The position numbers and the translations under genes were made by a program. Positions 11,918 to 24,238 of a DNA stretch of 64,000 nucleotides are shown piece after piece. Numbering within the stretch: the stretch's first letter is position 1; the number at the start of each line of letters is the position of its first letter. The DNA is from Cyclina sinensis. Taxonomy: Eukaryota; Mollusca; Bivalvia; Venerida; Veneridae. The notes under the pieces are model-generated. The model was not told where the DNA came from and made no database searches. It saw only the letters and a list, made by a program, of their open reading frames with translations. The stretch lies in the NCBI GenBank assembly GCA_012932295.1, contig JAAONU010000003.1, positions 30,986,361 to 31,050,360 of the forward strand, given 5' to 3'.

Positions 11918-13007
11918 AACAAGAAGTGCCGCAATGCGACAAAAACCAGGTTTTCAACGACCAAGTATTGATGTGACAGGAATTAGGAAGAAATATGGCA
12001 GTGAAGTAAAAATGATGCTGTTATTTTGGTACCAACACAGAAAGTTGGTTTCAATAGCTGAAAATAAAACTAAATCAGATACCTGAGTAGCAATGCAAGG
12101 CTGTATTTTCATGTAAGCTATTCACATGCCAAGTTGAGTATCAATAGGTCAGTGTGCTGAAATTATTGAGTAGAAGCTGAAAATTCTATTGTAAGCAAGT
12201 GACCTTGACCTTGCTCCCAGATATCTAAGTAACAATCCCAAGATGCATCTTAATATAAGCTACAAACACAGCAAGTTTGGTGTCAACAGGTCAAAGCAAA
12301 CTCAAGTTATAACATGAAAACTGAATTTCTTTTTTAGCAACAGTGACCTTGACCTTGAACACAGACACCTGGGTAGCAAGCCCAAGCTGCCTCTTAATAT
12401 AAGCTACCCATACACCAAGTTAAGTGTCAATAGACCAAAGCAAACTCAAGTTATTGAGCAGAAACTGAATTTCTATTTTTTAGCAACAGTGACCTTGACC
12501 TTGATCACAGACAACTGGGTAGCAATCCAAAGCTGCCCCTTGATATCAGCTACCCATACACCAAGCCTTGTGTCAATAGGCCAAAGCAAACTCAAGTTAT
12601 TGAGCAGAAACAGAATTTCTATTTTTAGCAACAGTGATCTTGACCTTGATCACAGACACCTGGGTAGCAATGCCAAGCTGCCCCTTGATATAAGCAACCC
12701 ACATACCATGTGTGGTGTCAATAGGCCAAAGCAAACTAAAATTATTGAGCGGAAACTGAATTTCTATTTTTAGCAACAGTGACCTTGACCTTGATCATAG
12801 ACACCTGGGTAGCAATCCTAAGCTGCCTCTTGATATAAGCTACCCATATACCAAGTTTGGGGTCAACAGGTCAAAGCAAACTCATGTTATTGAGCGGAAG
12901 CTAAATTTCTTTTTTTAGAAACAGTGACCTTGACCTTGATCACAGACACCTGGGTAGCGATCCCAAGCTGCCTCTTGATATAAGCTACCCATACACCAAG
13001 TTTGGCG
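11918..13007 (+). mobile_element. Pearl-like element, family B, nested, right end missing
   Basis: Starts AACAAGAAGTGCCGCAATGC and AACCAGGTTTTCAACGAC. Core repeats with CAGTGACCTTGACCTTG occur near 12341, 12486, 12632, 12777 and 12922 (145-bp period). The expected right end (AACCTGGTT hairpin) is absent and the sequence jumps to family A after GTTTGGCGT. The complete family B copy is at 13923-15546. Confidence 0.7.
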
Positions 13008-13257
13008 TGTATGTTTTTAATGGACCAACATGGCAGGAAGGAATATGTTTAAGGATCACATAAGAAACATTTCTATAAAATTCTTCTGAAATTGTGCTGG
13101 TCATATTTCAGAAGATTTTCAAAAGTTTTCCATATAGTAATATAGTGAAAACTTGTCTCACCCTCTGTACACCATGTTTTTAAGGGCATCAATATGGCTT
13201 GAACAAATTTGATAAAGGACCACCTAAGGAACATTTTTTGTAAAATCATTTTGAAAA

Positions 13258-13373
13258 TGGGCAGGTCGTATCTGCGCAAAAGATTTTCTAAGTTTTTCCT
13301 AATGATTGCCATAAAATGGGCAGGTCGTATCTGCGCAAAAGATTTTCTAAGTTTTTCCTAATGATTGCCATGG
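13258..13373. repeat. 58-bp direct duplication
   Basis: Two adjacent copies of a 58-bp stretch beginning ATGGGCAGGTCGTATCTGCG are essentially identical, then the sequence continues GGCAATCAGAG. A recent local duplication inside a family A element. Confidence 0.85.
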
Positions 13374-13922
13374 CAATCAGAGTTTTGTATGGAATCATTT
13401 ATTTTTAAGGAATGTAATAAAGGACCAGTTGAGGACAAATCCTGTAAAGTTTGATTAACATTGGCCCAGTGATTTAGGAGGAGATGTCATCTAAAGAAAA
13501 ATGTTCACAATGGATGACAACAGACAGTCACCCATCCTTACAGCTCCCCCTTGAGCACTTTGTGCTCAGGTGAGCTGGAAAAAAAATAGAAAGGAAAGTT
13601 TTGGAACAAGACCTTTTTTGAATATCACAGATTTGCTACACCACATCCTCAGCCAAAATCTGATTCTGTTTGACTTTTTGAAAGAAAATGGAAGTAACTG
13701 TATTGTATGCACCAGTCTTAAGAGTCAAACTGTTGCTGATGTTTAAACTTATTTGCTTCAGCTGTTGTCATTTGTACTTAGTTGTTTCACCTGAACAGTT
13801 TGTTGTTGAGGATAATAATAATCTGTGTAGATATTCATAAAATTATTCTGAATTTATAATTTGAAATATTAGACTAATAGTAGTAGCAGCAATTTTGATA
13901 AAATAAAAGATTTTCTTAAATA

Positions 13923-15546
13923 AACAAGAAGCGCCGCAATGCGACGAAAACCAGGTTTTCAACGATTAAGTATTGATGTGACAGGAATTAGGAAGAAATA
14001 TGGCAGTGAAGTAAAACAGGTGCTGTTATTTTGGTACCAACACAGAAAGTTGGTTTCAATAGTTCAAAATAAAAATAAATCAGATACCTGAGTAGCAATG
14101 CCAGGCTGTATTTTCATGTAAGCAAAACACATGCCAAGTTGAGTATCAATAGTGTGCTGAAATTATTGAGTAGAAGCTGAAAATTCTATTGTAAGCAAGT
14201 GACCTTGACCTTGCTCCCAGATATATAAAAGCAATCCCAAGCTGCATCTTAATATAAGCTACCCACACAGCAAGTTTGGTGTCAACAGGTCAACGCAAAC
14301 TCAAGTTATTACGTGAAAACTGAATTTCTTTTTTAAAGCAACAGTGACCTTGACCTTGTTCACAGACATCTGGGTAGCAATGCCAAGTTGCATCTTGATA
14401 TCAGCTACCCAAATACTAAATTTGGTGTCAATAGGTCTAAGCAAACTAATGTTATTAAGCGGAAACTGAATTTCTATTTTTAGCAACAGTGACCTTGACC
14501 ACAGACACCTGGGTAGCAATCCCAAGCTGCCTCTTAATATAAGCTACCCATATACCAAGTTTAGCATCAATAGACCAAAGAAAAACTAAAGTTATTGAGC
14601 AGAAACTGAATTTCTATTTTTAGCAACAGTGACCTTGACCACAGACACCTGGGTAGCAATGCCAAGCTGCCCCTTGATAAAAGCTACCCGTACACCAAGT
14701 TTGGGGTCAATAGGTCAAAGCAAACTCAAGTTATTGAGCGGAAACTGAATTTCTGTTTTTAGCAACAGTGACCTTGACCTTGATCACAGACACCTGGGTA
14801 GCAATGCCAAGCTGCCTCTTGATATAAGCTATCCACACAGCAAGTTTGGTGTCAATAGGTCAAAGCAAACTCAAGTTATTGAGCAGAAACTGAATTTCTA
14901 TTTTTAGCAACAGTGACCTTCACCTTGATCACAGACACCTGGGTAGCAATCCCAAGCTGCCTCTTGATATAAGCTACTCATATACCAAGTTTGGAGTCAA
15001 TAGGTCAAAGCAAACTCAAGTTATTGAGCGGAAAATGAATTTCTATTTTTAGCAACAGTGACCTTGACCTTGACCACAGACACCTGGGTAGCAATCCCAA
15101 GCTGCCTCTTGATATCAGTTACTCATATACCAAGTTTGGGGTCAATAGGTCAAAGCAAACTAAAGTTATTAAGCAGAAACTGTATTTCTATTTTTAGCAA
15201 CAGTGACCTTGACCTTGATCACAGACACCTGGGTAGCAATCCCAAGCTGCCTCTTGATATAAGCTACTTATATACCAAGTTTGGGGTCAATAGGTCAAAG
15301 CAAACTCAAGTTATTGAGCGGAAACTGAATTTCTATTTTTAGCAACAGTGACCTTGACCTTGATCACAGACACCTGGATAGCAATCCCAAGCTGCCTCTT
15401 GATATAAGCTACCCATATACCAAGTTTGGCATCAATAGGCCAAAGTAAACTCAAGTTATTGAGCAGAAACCAAAAGTTGACGCCCGCCCGCCCGCCCGCA
15501 GACTTCAGCATTACAATAACCAGGTTTTCGTTGAAAACCTGGTTAA
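13923..15546 (+). mobile_element. Pearl-like element, family B, complete, 145-bp repeats
   Basis: The left end is AACAAGAAGCGCCGCAATGC then AACCAGGTTTTCAACGAT. The right end is AACCAGGTTTTCGTTGAAAA and CCTGGTTAAAAAG, a hairpin complementary to the left subterminal motif. Between them are about nine core repeats (CAGTGACC near 14342, 14487, 14627, 14765, 14911, 15055, 15201, 15345). A CCCGCCCG run at about 15482 is the microsatellite position. Most monomers contain GTGACCTTGACCTTGATCAC. No coding capacity; the 94- and 99-codon frames here are translated repeats. Confidence 0.78.
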
Positions 15547-15990
15547 AAAGTTTGGGGTGACCCATATTCAAACCTGACCTAAAAATCATCAACACAAACA
15601 TTTTGACCAAGATTCATGATGACTGTATTCAAAATTTGGCCTCTACAGCATCATCAAGTTTTAGGGTTTTTTTTCTGTAATTCAAGCCAGTTACCTAGTT
15701 TTTTTATCCAAGGTGACCCTATTTGATATCTGACCTTGAAATCAGTAACACAAATATTTTGACCATAATCATGAAGATTGAATTCAAAATGTGGCCTCTA
15801 GAGTATTAACAGGATTTTCCATGACCTAGTTTTTGACCCTAAACGACCCATCATCAAGTCAAAATTTAATATTCTGACACTTTCATGTTCATTTGGTGGA
15901 AAATGTGTCCTTTACAGCATTAACAAGCTAAGAGTGGACAGACAGAAAGACAGACATTGAGTGATCAAAATAGCTCACCATGAGCTTTCA
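15547..15990 (+). repeat. Family A-type fragment (right part)
   Basis: Begins with GGGGTGACCCATATTCAAAC, typical family A body, runs through repeats with GGCCTCTAGAGTATTAACA, then GGACAGACAGAAAGACAGAC and the end motif ATAGCTCACCATGAGC. It has no left end here and directly follows the family B element. Confidence 0.55.
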
Positions 15991-16061
15991 TGGAAAGTCA
16001 CAAAATGCATCACACAAACACAACATAAAAGCACAACAGTGAAACGACATTTCAACCTTAC

Positions 16062-16095
16062 CCGTATAACTTCTGGGCAGGCATAATGTGGGGAC
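16062..16095 (-). CDS. BRSK: BRSK kinase microexon: activation-loop end (SPHYACPEVIR)
   Basis: A 34-bp exon: G completing the split Gly codon, then 11 codons reading SPHYACPEVIR. The acceptor is ttttgtcag and the donor ATACGG/GTAAGG. This is the P+1 loop; ACPE replaces the usual APE motif and is characteristic of BRSK/SAD kinases. The intron before it is only 620 bp, whereas the one after it is 10.2 kb and holds the largest transposon cluster of the window. The exon is too short for generic ORF finding and is recognised by family knowledge and exact phase agreement. Confidence 0.94.
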
Positions 16096-16715
16096 CTGAC
16101 AAAACAGCAATATAATTTGTACAGTAAATATATTCATATGGCCATGTTAGAAACCTGTGTAACTCAACTGGTTATTTTTTATTACTCTTTATTTGGGAAA
16201 GAGTTCACTAATGTTTATATGTAGAAAATATATCAAAGCATTACTACTAAAATTTAGAAACCCCTTCCTCTCAGCAGTGTCAAGTAGAAATGACCAAAGT
16301 TTAAAGATTACGAAGAAAATATGACAAGAATTCAAAGATTATGTAGCAAATATCATATAACAAACTGTATGAAGTATATATGACTGCATTAGATCTACTT
16401 ATCCCTTGTATTATTCTGACAATTATACTTAATGCATCTCAACTATTTCACTATGCAGTAAATAGCTTTCACATGCAGTGTGCCTTTATATTTTATACCT
16501 TGTTATATGCAGCATTTATGTTAACTTGTGTGGCAAACTGGTAATACAAATGATTTCTCAGGAAATATCCTTCAAATTGTAATGATCCTATGAATCTGTA
16601 GAAGTCTAATAATAATTTACTGAAATCTTATTACTGCCTCAAGGGAGGAAGGCATCTGCAGAAATCTCTGCAGAAAATACCAGAACAGAAGCAAACCTGG
16701 GTGCTTGTTACTTAC
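16096..16715. other. Short kinase intron, unique sequence
   Basis: The 620-bp intron between the catalytic-loop exon and the SPHYACPE microexon. Nothing beyond AT-rich sequence and splice signals is recognisable. Confidence 0.6.
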
Positions 16716-16832
16716 CCACAACTTGTTTCAAGCATTGAGCCTTCAACTTGCAATGAGGCCATACCAAAGTCAGCCACTCTGATGTTGTTTTTTTCATCCA
16801 GTAACAAATTTTCTGGCTTTAAATCTCTGTGA
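16716..16832 (-). CDS. BRSK: BRSK kinase exon: catalytic loop and DFG, LKB1 site
   Basis: A 117-bp exon: T completing Cys, 38 codons, then GG of a split Gly codon. The acceptor is gcttcag and the donor TGTGG/GTAAGT. It encodes the catalytic loop [18 protein letters not shown], where Asp of HRD is the catalytic base and Asn of PEN a metal ligand. [10 protein letters not shown] follows, with Asp of DFG binding magnesium, and the exon ends MLETSC. The Thr of LETSC is the activation-loop residue phosphorylated by LKB1 in this family. All residues needed for activity in this part are intact, so the encoded kinase should be active rather than a pseudokinase. Confidence 0.97.
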
Positions 16833-18218
16833 CTGAAGCAGATATGATATTTATTGTGATAACAGTAGATTCTGAAGTCAATGTTTTATAACAAACTACA
16901 GCAAATGTTTACATATGTCCAGGTAATTTAGTCAAAGTGTTGCAAATGCAAACAATCAATGTAACACAGGTGAATATATTCATACATGAGTAAGTGTCAT
17001 GTGACCTTGACCTCTAACTTATACTGACCTAACACTAACCTAGTTTGATGATATCCAGTCAAATTTCTCAAGTTACAATTAAGAATTAATTCAATTAATT
17101 TAATTACAGTTAAGAATTGAATTGAAATATCTACATCCCTTTGCCATAGCATTTCAAATCAATGGTTTTCATCTGCTGGTAGTGATGATTCAGAGATACA
17201 GATAGTAATATTAAAATTACTCTGTAAATAAATACAATGATTATGTAGGCCAGAATGCTGCAAACTGTAGCTATGTAATTTCAACTAGGGATGTCAACAA
17301 ACTCTGTTTTCAAGGACTCATAAATAGTTTAAACCTTTGATCAAATATATACTCATTAAATTTACACATAATGTATAACATAATTTAAAGGGAGATAATT
17401 CAAGCTATTCAATAAATTCAAAACATGGCTATATTAACATGATGTGTCAAACTGAAGGATAAATATATTCCTGCTAACTGCAAACCTTTTCACACATTAA
17501 AAATCTGGACAGATGTTAAAGGGAGTGGCTATGCCTCCTGTTAATTTACAATTTTTTCTTTTATGCAATCTTAAATATGGCTGAACTTTCAAACACAGGA
17601 TGATTTCATAAATAGTTCTCTGTTTTTTTTGTAAGTATAATCAAATACTGATTTTTTAACAGGCTACTCATTGACATTCTTCAACTGATGATGATTATAG
17701 TCTTGATGATGATGAAGATGATGAAAGAATCTCTGTGAGATCATAAAATAGAGCAGCCTTATTGATACTCAGACAGGCAAACTAACTTACAACCAATTAT
17801 AATCCTAAAATGGTAGAATCACAGACATTTCAGAATTCTCTTCAACTGCCTTTACATTCATATAAAACAGGTCTACTCAAATAAAATTTTCTGACAAAAC
17901 AATTCTTCCTAATCATTACCAGACAGATCATAAACCATTCACACATTTTAGCCTCCAGATCAATAACTGCTAGAAGAAGAAATGTTTTCCTTTATTCAAA
18001 CAAAGAATTCTGTTAGAAAATTCAAGTAGAGTTACAAATATGATGGATGAATTTTTAACCACTCTCTAACACTCAAATATCTTCTGCAAACAATTCTTCT
18101 ATGAACTGCATAACATTCTGTCATGTCAAAGAAGTTAAACTTGGAGTTGCTTGTTTTTTATTCTGCGTATTAATGAACAGCTAACTGTTACATGTGTGAT
18201 TTCAGAATCACAATGGGA
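16833..18218. other. Kinase intron, unique sequence
   Basis: No gene, RNA or transposon recognised. One GTGACCTTGACC at about 17001 hints at an old repeat remnant. A GATGATGAAGATGATGAA run at about 17705 is simple sequence. Confidence 0.5.
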
Positions 18219-19345
18219 ACAAGAGATGTTTGTAAAACATACATGCAACCCTAGTGGCTTATCACTAGAGGCAGCCATAGAAGTATAGGAAGGTAGAAGA
18301 CAGACAGGGACTTGTGTCAGGACATCAAGTGGAGGATGCCAGGGGCTTCTGATATCAAAAGCTATTGGTCATGGCAAGTAGATGAATCAGAGGAACGGTA
18401 TATTGTGTCAGTGACACTTTGGTTATAAAATGTATAAAGTTCAATTACTGGAGAACATGAAAAAGTAGAGGAACTGCATGGGTGGTAAGGTAGGTGGGAG
18501 GGTGGGTAGGTAGGAAGTTTTGAGGCAGCAAGGTCAAGAGTTCTCTAGTTATCAATCAGAATCTGTTTTCCTCTTTATGGTTTATGGCCACCATGACCTT
18601 GACCTTTAACCTAGTGACCTCAAAGACAATAGGGGTCATCTCCTGAACAGACCAACCTGCACAGCAAGTCTGAGGAGCCAATGGTTTTCTAGTTATTGAT
18701 TAGAAACTATTTTTCTGTTAACGGTCACTCTGACCTTGAACTTTGATCAAGTGACCCCAAAAGCAATATGAGTCATCTACTGGTCCTTATCAACCTGCAT
18801 CGCAAGTTTAAGGACCCTAAGTCCAAAAATTCTCTAGTTATTCATCGGAAACCATTTTACAGTTAATGATCAATATGACCTGGACCTTTGATCTAGTGAC
18901 CCAAAAAACTATAGGGGTTATCTACTGGCCATGATAACTAGCCTATGAAGTTTGAGGAATCTGGGTCCAAGGATTCTCTAGATATCTATTGAAAAAGGGT
19001 TTACTTTTCAAGGTCACTGTGACCTTGGCCTTTGACCTAATAACCTGAAAAACTATAGGGTCATTTACTGCTCATGACCAACCTACATAACATGTTTGAG
19101 GAACTTGGACCCAATCATTCTCTAAATATTAATCAGAAAAGGTTTCACTTTTGGGGGCCACTGTGACATTGGCCTTTGACTTATGACCCAAAAAAACTAC
19201 AGGGGTCATCTACTGGCCATGACCAACCTGCCTATGAAGTTTTGGGGAGCCTGGGCTCATGCATTCTATAGTTTTTGATCAGGAACCATTTTGCTTTTCA
19301 AGGTCATTATGTCCTTGGCATTTGACCTAGTAAGACGAGTACCAG
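18219..19345 (+). mobile_element. Pearl-like element, family E, degraded
   Basis: The left end is CAAGAGATGTTTGTAAAACA, shared with the copy at 35161. About five divergent core repeats (period roughly 140-147 bp) carry GACCTTGACCTTTGACCTAG and GGGGTCATCTACTGGCC. The right end (microsatellite, hairpin) is not recognisable; the sequence leaves the repeat after GACCTAGTAAGACGAG. Confidence 0.6.
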
Positions 19346-19564
19346 AGTGCTCAATTTCAATGGCTCTCTCTCAGAATCAACTGGCTCTGTCACAAGTGGT
19401 GCTTTATCAACTCTAATATAATGCTGAATCCAAATTCATCTTTTTTTATGAATTTGGTCATCACATTATAATCTTAATTATCAACTGTCCATAACACGCC
19501 TAAAAGATATTGATAAACAGTTCCAACTTGGTTCAGTTTAACCAAATCATAATTATTTCACTTA

Positions 19565-19738
<174 letters not shown>

Positions 19739-19766
19739 TTACATTTCCTTTCAAAGTAAATTTAAA

Positions 19767-20300
19767 TCACAAGCAAGAAAGATGACAATGTCCCAAAGTG
19801 TTGCTTTGACCCTTAGGTCTTCCATCAATTAGCTTGACTAAATGAAGTATATGGAGAGCTGTCCTACTCACCCGGCGTAGGTGTCCAGATTTCTGATTAA
19901 AGTTTTTGTGCAGTAAATATTTTTGTACTATAACTTCTTTCTTTCTTGAGGGATTTACTTCAAACTTATCATGTTCCTTATCATCACACACATCATGTGG
20001 TAAGGTTCTTAACTCTATCACTCATATTTCCAGAATAATCTCCCCTTTAAACTTAGAATTTTCCTTAAAAATTGTAACATCTTACTCTAACTTCTTTATT
20101 TCTTTAGGGATTTACTTCAAACTTCAAGTATATGTTCCTTAAGTTATCATCACCTACATCATATGTGGTAACGTTCATAACTCTAGCACCCATATTTCCA
20201 GAATTGTCTCACCTTTAAATTCATAATTTTCCTTAAAAATAGTAATATTTTACCATAACTTCTTTATTTCTTGAGGGATACTTATATTTTTGATATTTGG
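19767..20300. repeat. Element fragment and duplicated segment
   Basis: A short family 1-like start (AAAGATGACAATGTCCCAAA then GTTGCTTTGACC) is followed by two imperfect tandem copies of about 180 bp. These share GGGATTTACTTCAAACTT, ATGTGGTAA, CATATTTCCAGAAT and AATTTTCCTTAAAAAT. Frames at 19767-20142 lie in this repeat. Confidence 0.5.
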
Positions 20301-20309
20301 TGTGTAGCA

Positions 20310-21110
20310 TTGTCTAATGGACCTCTATCACACTGGTTCCGATCATGACCCCAGAGTCAATACTGGCCCCGCCCAGGGGCTTAATATAGTTGTATAGGAA
20401 AAACCAAAGAAACATATCTGTGAAATTTGGCCAAGGGTTTCTGAGGAAATTTTTCCATTCCTCAATATATTTGTATACCTAAAAGTTGCCCTGCCCCTGT
20501 CAGCCAAATCATTTTTTTTAAAGCAATATTACTAAAAAACAAGGCGATCGGTAAAACCGACAAATGCTCCCCAAAACAGGAGCCAAAGGGACATGTGCAA
20601 GGCAAGAACATACAGGCAGAGTCACAAAGTGGGCACATTTTTGGCACTGCACTCCACCTCAATGCCCTCTACCACTGTGTGCACTTTAAACAAATTATGT
20701 CGAAGGGTTTTCAGGTTATGCTCAGGACAAGATTTTTCAAAAAGGGGAGATAATTCAAAAATGGGGCAAAATAGAGCATAAAAAAATTGATAAAAGGGCC
20801 AACTAAATAAGGAGCATTTGTGGGAAATTATTTTGAAATTGCGCAAGTGGTTTCTCAGAGGAAGATTTTAAAAGTTTTAAATAAGTGCAAACTGAAAAGT
20901 TGCCCCAACCCTGCCAACCAAGTTATTTTTACAGACCAAAATGGTGTGAAGGAATTTTAACTAAAGGCCACAGAAGAAACATTTTATGTAAAACTATTCT
21001 GAAATCATGCCAGGTGATTTTTGAAGTTTACCAATTACAGTCCACTCTCAATATCACAAATTGGGGCAAACCGAGAAAATTACTTCGACTTAGCCTGAAT
21101 TTGACATGCC
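20310..21110. repeat. Family A-type sequence with a nested family C start
   Basis: Family A-type body (GGCCAAGGGTTTCTGAGGAA, TTGATAAAAGGGCCAACTAA, GGAAGATTTTAAAAGTTTT) is interrupted at about 20536-20765. The insert starts AAACAAGGCGATCGGTAAAA with the hairpin CGGTAAAACCG and contains GGTTATGCTCAGGACAAG as in family 3. At about 21044 a pogo-like terminus TACAGTCCACTCTCAATATC appears with no partner end. All fragments are degraded. Confidence 0.45.
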
Positions 21111-21427
21111 CGTAGCCGGTACACCTAACAATATTTTGTGTCAGTTATACATTTAAAGCAGCAATGTTCATGAAGTGTGATTCAAGTGATTTAAAAGCAT
21201 TCACATGATGGTCAAATTTAAGAAAGGAATGTAGAACAACCTACATGGGAATATTAAAATCAGACATTTAATATTTTAGTCAAAAAGAACATGATGACAA
21301 AAAAAAGGTAAGAAAAAAAAACAACCATGTACACATGCTAGAAATGAACAGACAGTGGGTAAAGACAAATACACAAAAAAGACTTTTTAACGAAATTTAC
21401 ATAACATTTTTTGATGCAAAGACATAA

Positions 21428-22916
21428 AACAAGAGCACCACTGGGCGGAGCATTATATGCCCGAAGGGTGTTTTCTCTAAGTATGACGCATTTGTGATAT
21501 AAGGGAGGGAACCTTAGGCTTTAAAATTAAATGATTTGCTTTAAATTTTGAAATTTTTACCTTTGACCTACTGACCCCAAAATCAATAGGGGTCATTCAC
21601 TCAATATGTGCAACCATTATATGAATTTTGAAGTCTCTATGAAAAATGGTTGTTGAATTACAGAATGTAAATGATTCTAAACATTTAGTTAACTATTACC
21701 CTGACCTTTGTCATACTGATCCCAAAATGTATAGGGGTCATCCAATCAATGTGTGCAATCATGATATTAAGTTTGAAGTCTCTACAATAAATGATTGTCA
21801 AGTTACATGGCGGAAATGGTTTTCAATGTTAAGGTCACTGTGACCTTGACCTTTGACATATTGACCCCAAAATCAATAGAGGTCATTCACTCAATGTGTG
21901 CAACCATTACATGAACCTTAAAGTCTCTAAGAAAACTGGTTGTCAAGTAACTGAGTTTAAATGATTCTAAACATTTCGGTCACTGTGACCTAAACCTTTC
22001 ACATAATGATCCCAAAATGTATAGGGGTCATCCACTCAATGTGTGCAATCATGATATAAAGTTTGAAGTCTCTATAATAAATGATATTCAAGTTACAGGG
22101 CAGAAATGGTTTTCAATGCTAAGGTCTATGTGACCTTGTCCTTTGACCTATTGACCCCAAAATCAATAGGCTCCATTCACTCAATGTGTGCAACCATCAT
22201 ATGAATTTTGAAATCTCTATGACAAATGGTTGTCGAGCTATAGAGTGTAAACAATTCTCAACATTTAGGTTACTGTGACCTTGACCTTTCTTATACTGAC
22301 CCAAAAATGTAAAGAGGTCATCAATCCAATGTGTGCAATCATGAAATAAAGTTTAAAGTCTCTACAACAAATGATTTTTAAGTTACATGGCGGAAATGGT
22401 TTTCAATGTTAAGATCACTGTGACCTTGACCTTTGAGCTACTGACCCCAAAATCAATAGGGGTCATTCACTTAATATATGCAACCATTATATGAATTTTG
22501 AAGTCTCCAAGACAAATGGTTGTTGAGTTGTAGAGTGTTAAATGATTCTACACATTTAGGTCACTGTTATCTTGACCTGTGACATACTGACCCAAAATGT
22601 CTAGGGATCATCCACTCAATGTGTGCAATCATAATATTAAGTTTGAAGTCTCTACAATAAATGATTGTCAAGTTACATGGCGGAAATGGTTTTCAATGCT
22701 AAGGTCTATGTGACCTTGACCTTTGAGCTACTGACTCCAAAATCAATAGATGTCATCCACTCAATGTGCAATAATCACATGAAGGTAAAAGACTGTAGGC
22801 CAAAGTGTACTCAAGTTATCCTCCAGAAATGCTAATGAACAGATGGACGGACAGACGGACGGATGCCCTGTAACGTAACATATTATGCCCCCTTCGGGCA
22901 TATAATAAAGTGAAAA
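21428..22916 (+). mobile_element. Pearl-like element, family D, complete
   Basis: The left end is AACAAGAGCACCACTGGGCG then GCATTATATGCCCGAAGGG. The right end CCCTTCGGGCATATAATAAA is its inverse. The body is tandem 145-bp repeats (for example near 21832, 21978, 22122, 22268, 22412, 22558, 22702). Odd and even monomers alternate, so the true period is a 290-bp dimer. Monomers carry CACTGTGACCTTGACCTTTG and CCCCAAAATCAATAGGGGTC. A GGACGGACAGACGGACGG microsatellite precedes the right end. Confidence 0.78.
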
Positions 22917-23032
22917 CAGGCCTATTCTCTGTAAGCCTGTTTTTTTAGAACCCAATGGCTCGAAGGAATTTGATAAAGGGCCAGTCCTATGGAACACTTT
23001 CATGAAATTATTTGTACTCAGGTGAGCTAAAA
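22917..23032 (+). repeat. Family A right-end fragment
   Basis: Contains CGAAGGAATTTGATAAAGGG and ends GTACTCAGGTGAGCTAAAAG, the family A right terminus. It directly follows the family D element, which probably inserted into a family A copy whose left part is the degraded sequence before 21110. Confidence 0.5.
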
Positions 23033-23499
23033 GGTGTTATAACCACTTTATAGAATACAATCTGCTCTTTTGTTTGATATAACTTTCACTAACCTTTCAA
23101 TTTATAGCCAAAATTGCATAGGCATTCTGGGAACTTTATAACTGTAACTTGTATATGGAAGAGTAGACAAATGACATACAATGTTTGTCAGTACTGATAT
23201 AAAATAATCAAATATACAACATACTGAAGAAAATCAAGGAATGGGAGAACAACACAGACAATTAAATCTAATTAGTTCATACAGAACATTTCTCCTGGGT
23301 GTTAGGAATCCTATTTTCCTACATGCAAACACTTGTCCCTGATAACTTCTGAATGAGGTACCACTGACACTGAGACAAAAGGAGTGTTATTTAAGGATGG
23401 AATAAATTATATGGTAGTGTCTAGTAAATAAATATGCCAACTTTTTATTCATCTGTCTGATATGTCAGAACAATCATTTTTCAGGGAGCTTAAAAATGC
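23033..23499. other. Kinase intron, unique sequence
   Basis: No feature recognised between the family A end and the next degraded repeat. Confidence 0.5.
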
Positions 23500-24238
23500 T
23501 GACCAAGTCAGTTGAAAAAATTACGTAAAAAAATTTACCGCTACCCTGAGCAAGTGACCTTCATTATTTTCTGACCCTATATGACCTAGTTTAAAATTCA
23601 TTAAAAAAGAAATATCAAGGCAAATATTCTGACTATCATGTAGTCTGAGCCCAAAATTTGATCTCTAGAGTGCTTAGCATGTTTTTGTTCTGTAACATAA
23701 ATTTTGACCCACTGTGTCCCAGTTTCAAAATATTTTTGATCTTTGATATCGACAAATTAATATTCTGAGAAATTTTCTAACTTGCATGAGAATTCATCAG
23801 GACAAACATTCTCATCAAGTCCCAAGACTGTGACCTCTAGTGTGTTCACAATGTTTTCTGATGATCTGAGCTGGTGACCTAGATTTTGATCTGATGTGGT
23901 CGAATGAAAAAATATGTTCGAGATATGAGAAATTTCAAGGGCAATTTTCCTGATAATTGGATCAAAATATGAGGGCTATGGAGTGTTTACAGAATTTTCA
24001 TTTGGACTGATGACCTACTTTTTAAACCTAAATAACCCAGTTTCAAAATCGACTGAGAAATCGTAAAGACAACTATTCCTACAGAGTTTCATGAAAATTG
24101 TTCCCAGAATGTTCACAAGGTTTTCCAATAACCTGAGCTGGTTACCTACTTTTTGTACCAATGAGATCCAGTTCAAAACTTGTACCAGAGATAATCAAAT
24201 GAAAGATTTTTAGCAAGTTTCCATGATAACTTGTTTAA
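23500..24238. repeat. Degraded family A-type repeats
   Basis: Divergent monomers of roughly 145 bp with CCCTATATGACCTAGTTT, GTGACCTCTAGTGTGTTCAC and GGTTTTCCAATAACCTGAGC. No recognisable ends; an old copy. Confidence 0.5.

Larger units (their letters stand above)
11585..13585 (+). mobile_element. Pearl-like element, family A, interrupted by family B
   Basis: The left end is AACAAGAGGGCTATAATGGC followed by TATATAGCTCACCTGAG. The right end is GTGCTCAGGTGAGCTGGAAA, so the ends are inverted relative to each other (CTCACCTGAG and CTCAGGTGAG). Family A-type body sequence is split at about 11917 by a family B element and resumes at about 13008. Body repeats carry GAAGATTTTCAAAGTTTTCC. Confidence 0.65.
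7970..15990. repeat. Cluster of nested pearl-like elements
   Basis: Almost 8 kb of one kinase intron consists of adjoining or nested tandem-repeat elements, itemised below. Family A-type sequence (gacccatatt... repeats, and the GCTCACC-type ends) appears at 7970-8121, 8871-9145, 11585-11917, 13008-13585 and 15547-15990, interrupted by elements of other families. Only 11347-11584 and 13586-13922 look unique. The outer A-type segments could be one element split by later insertions or several independent copies; the sequence does not settle this. Confidence 0.65.
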
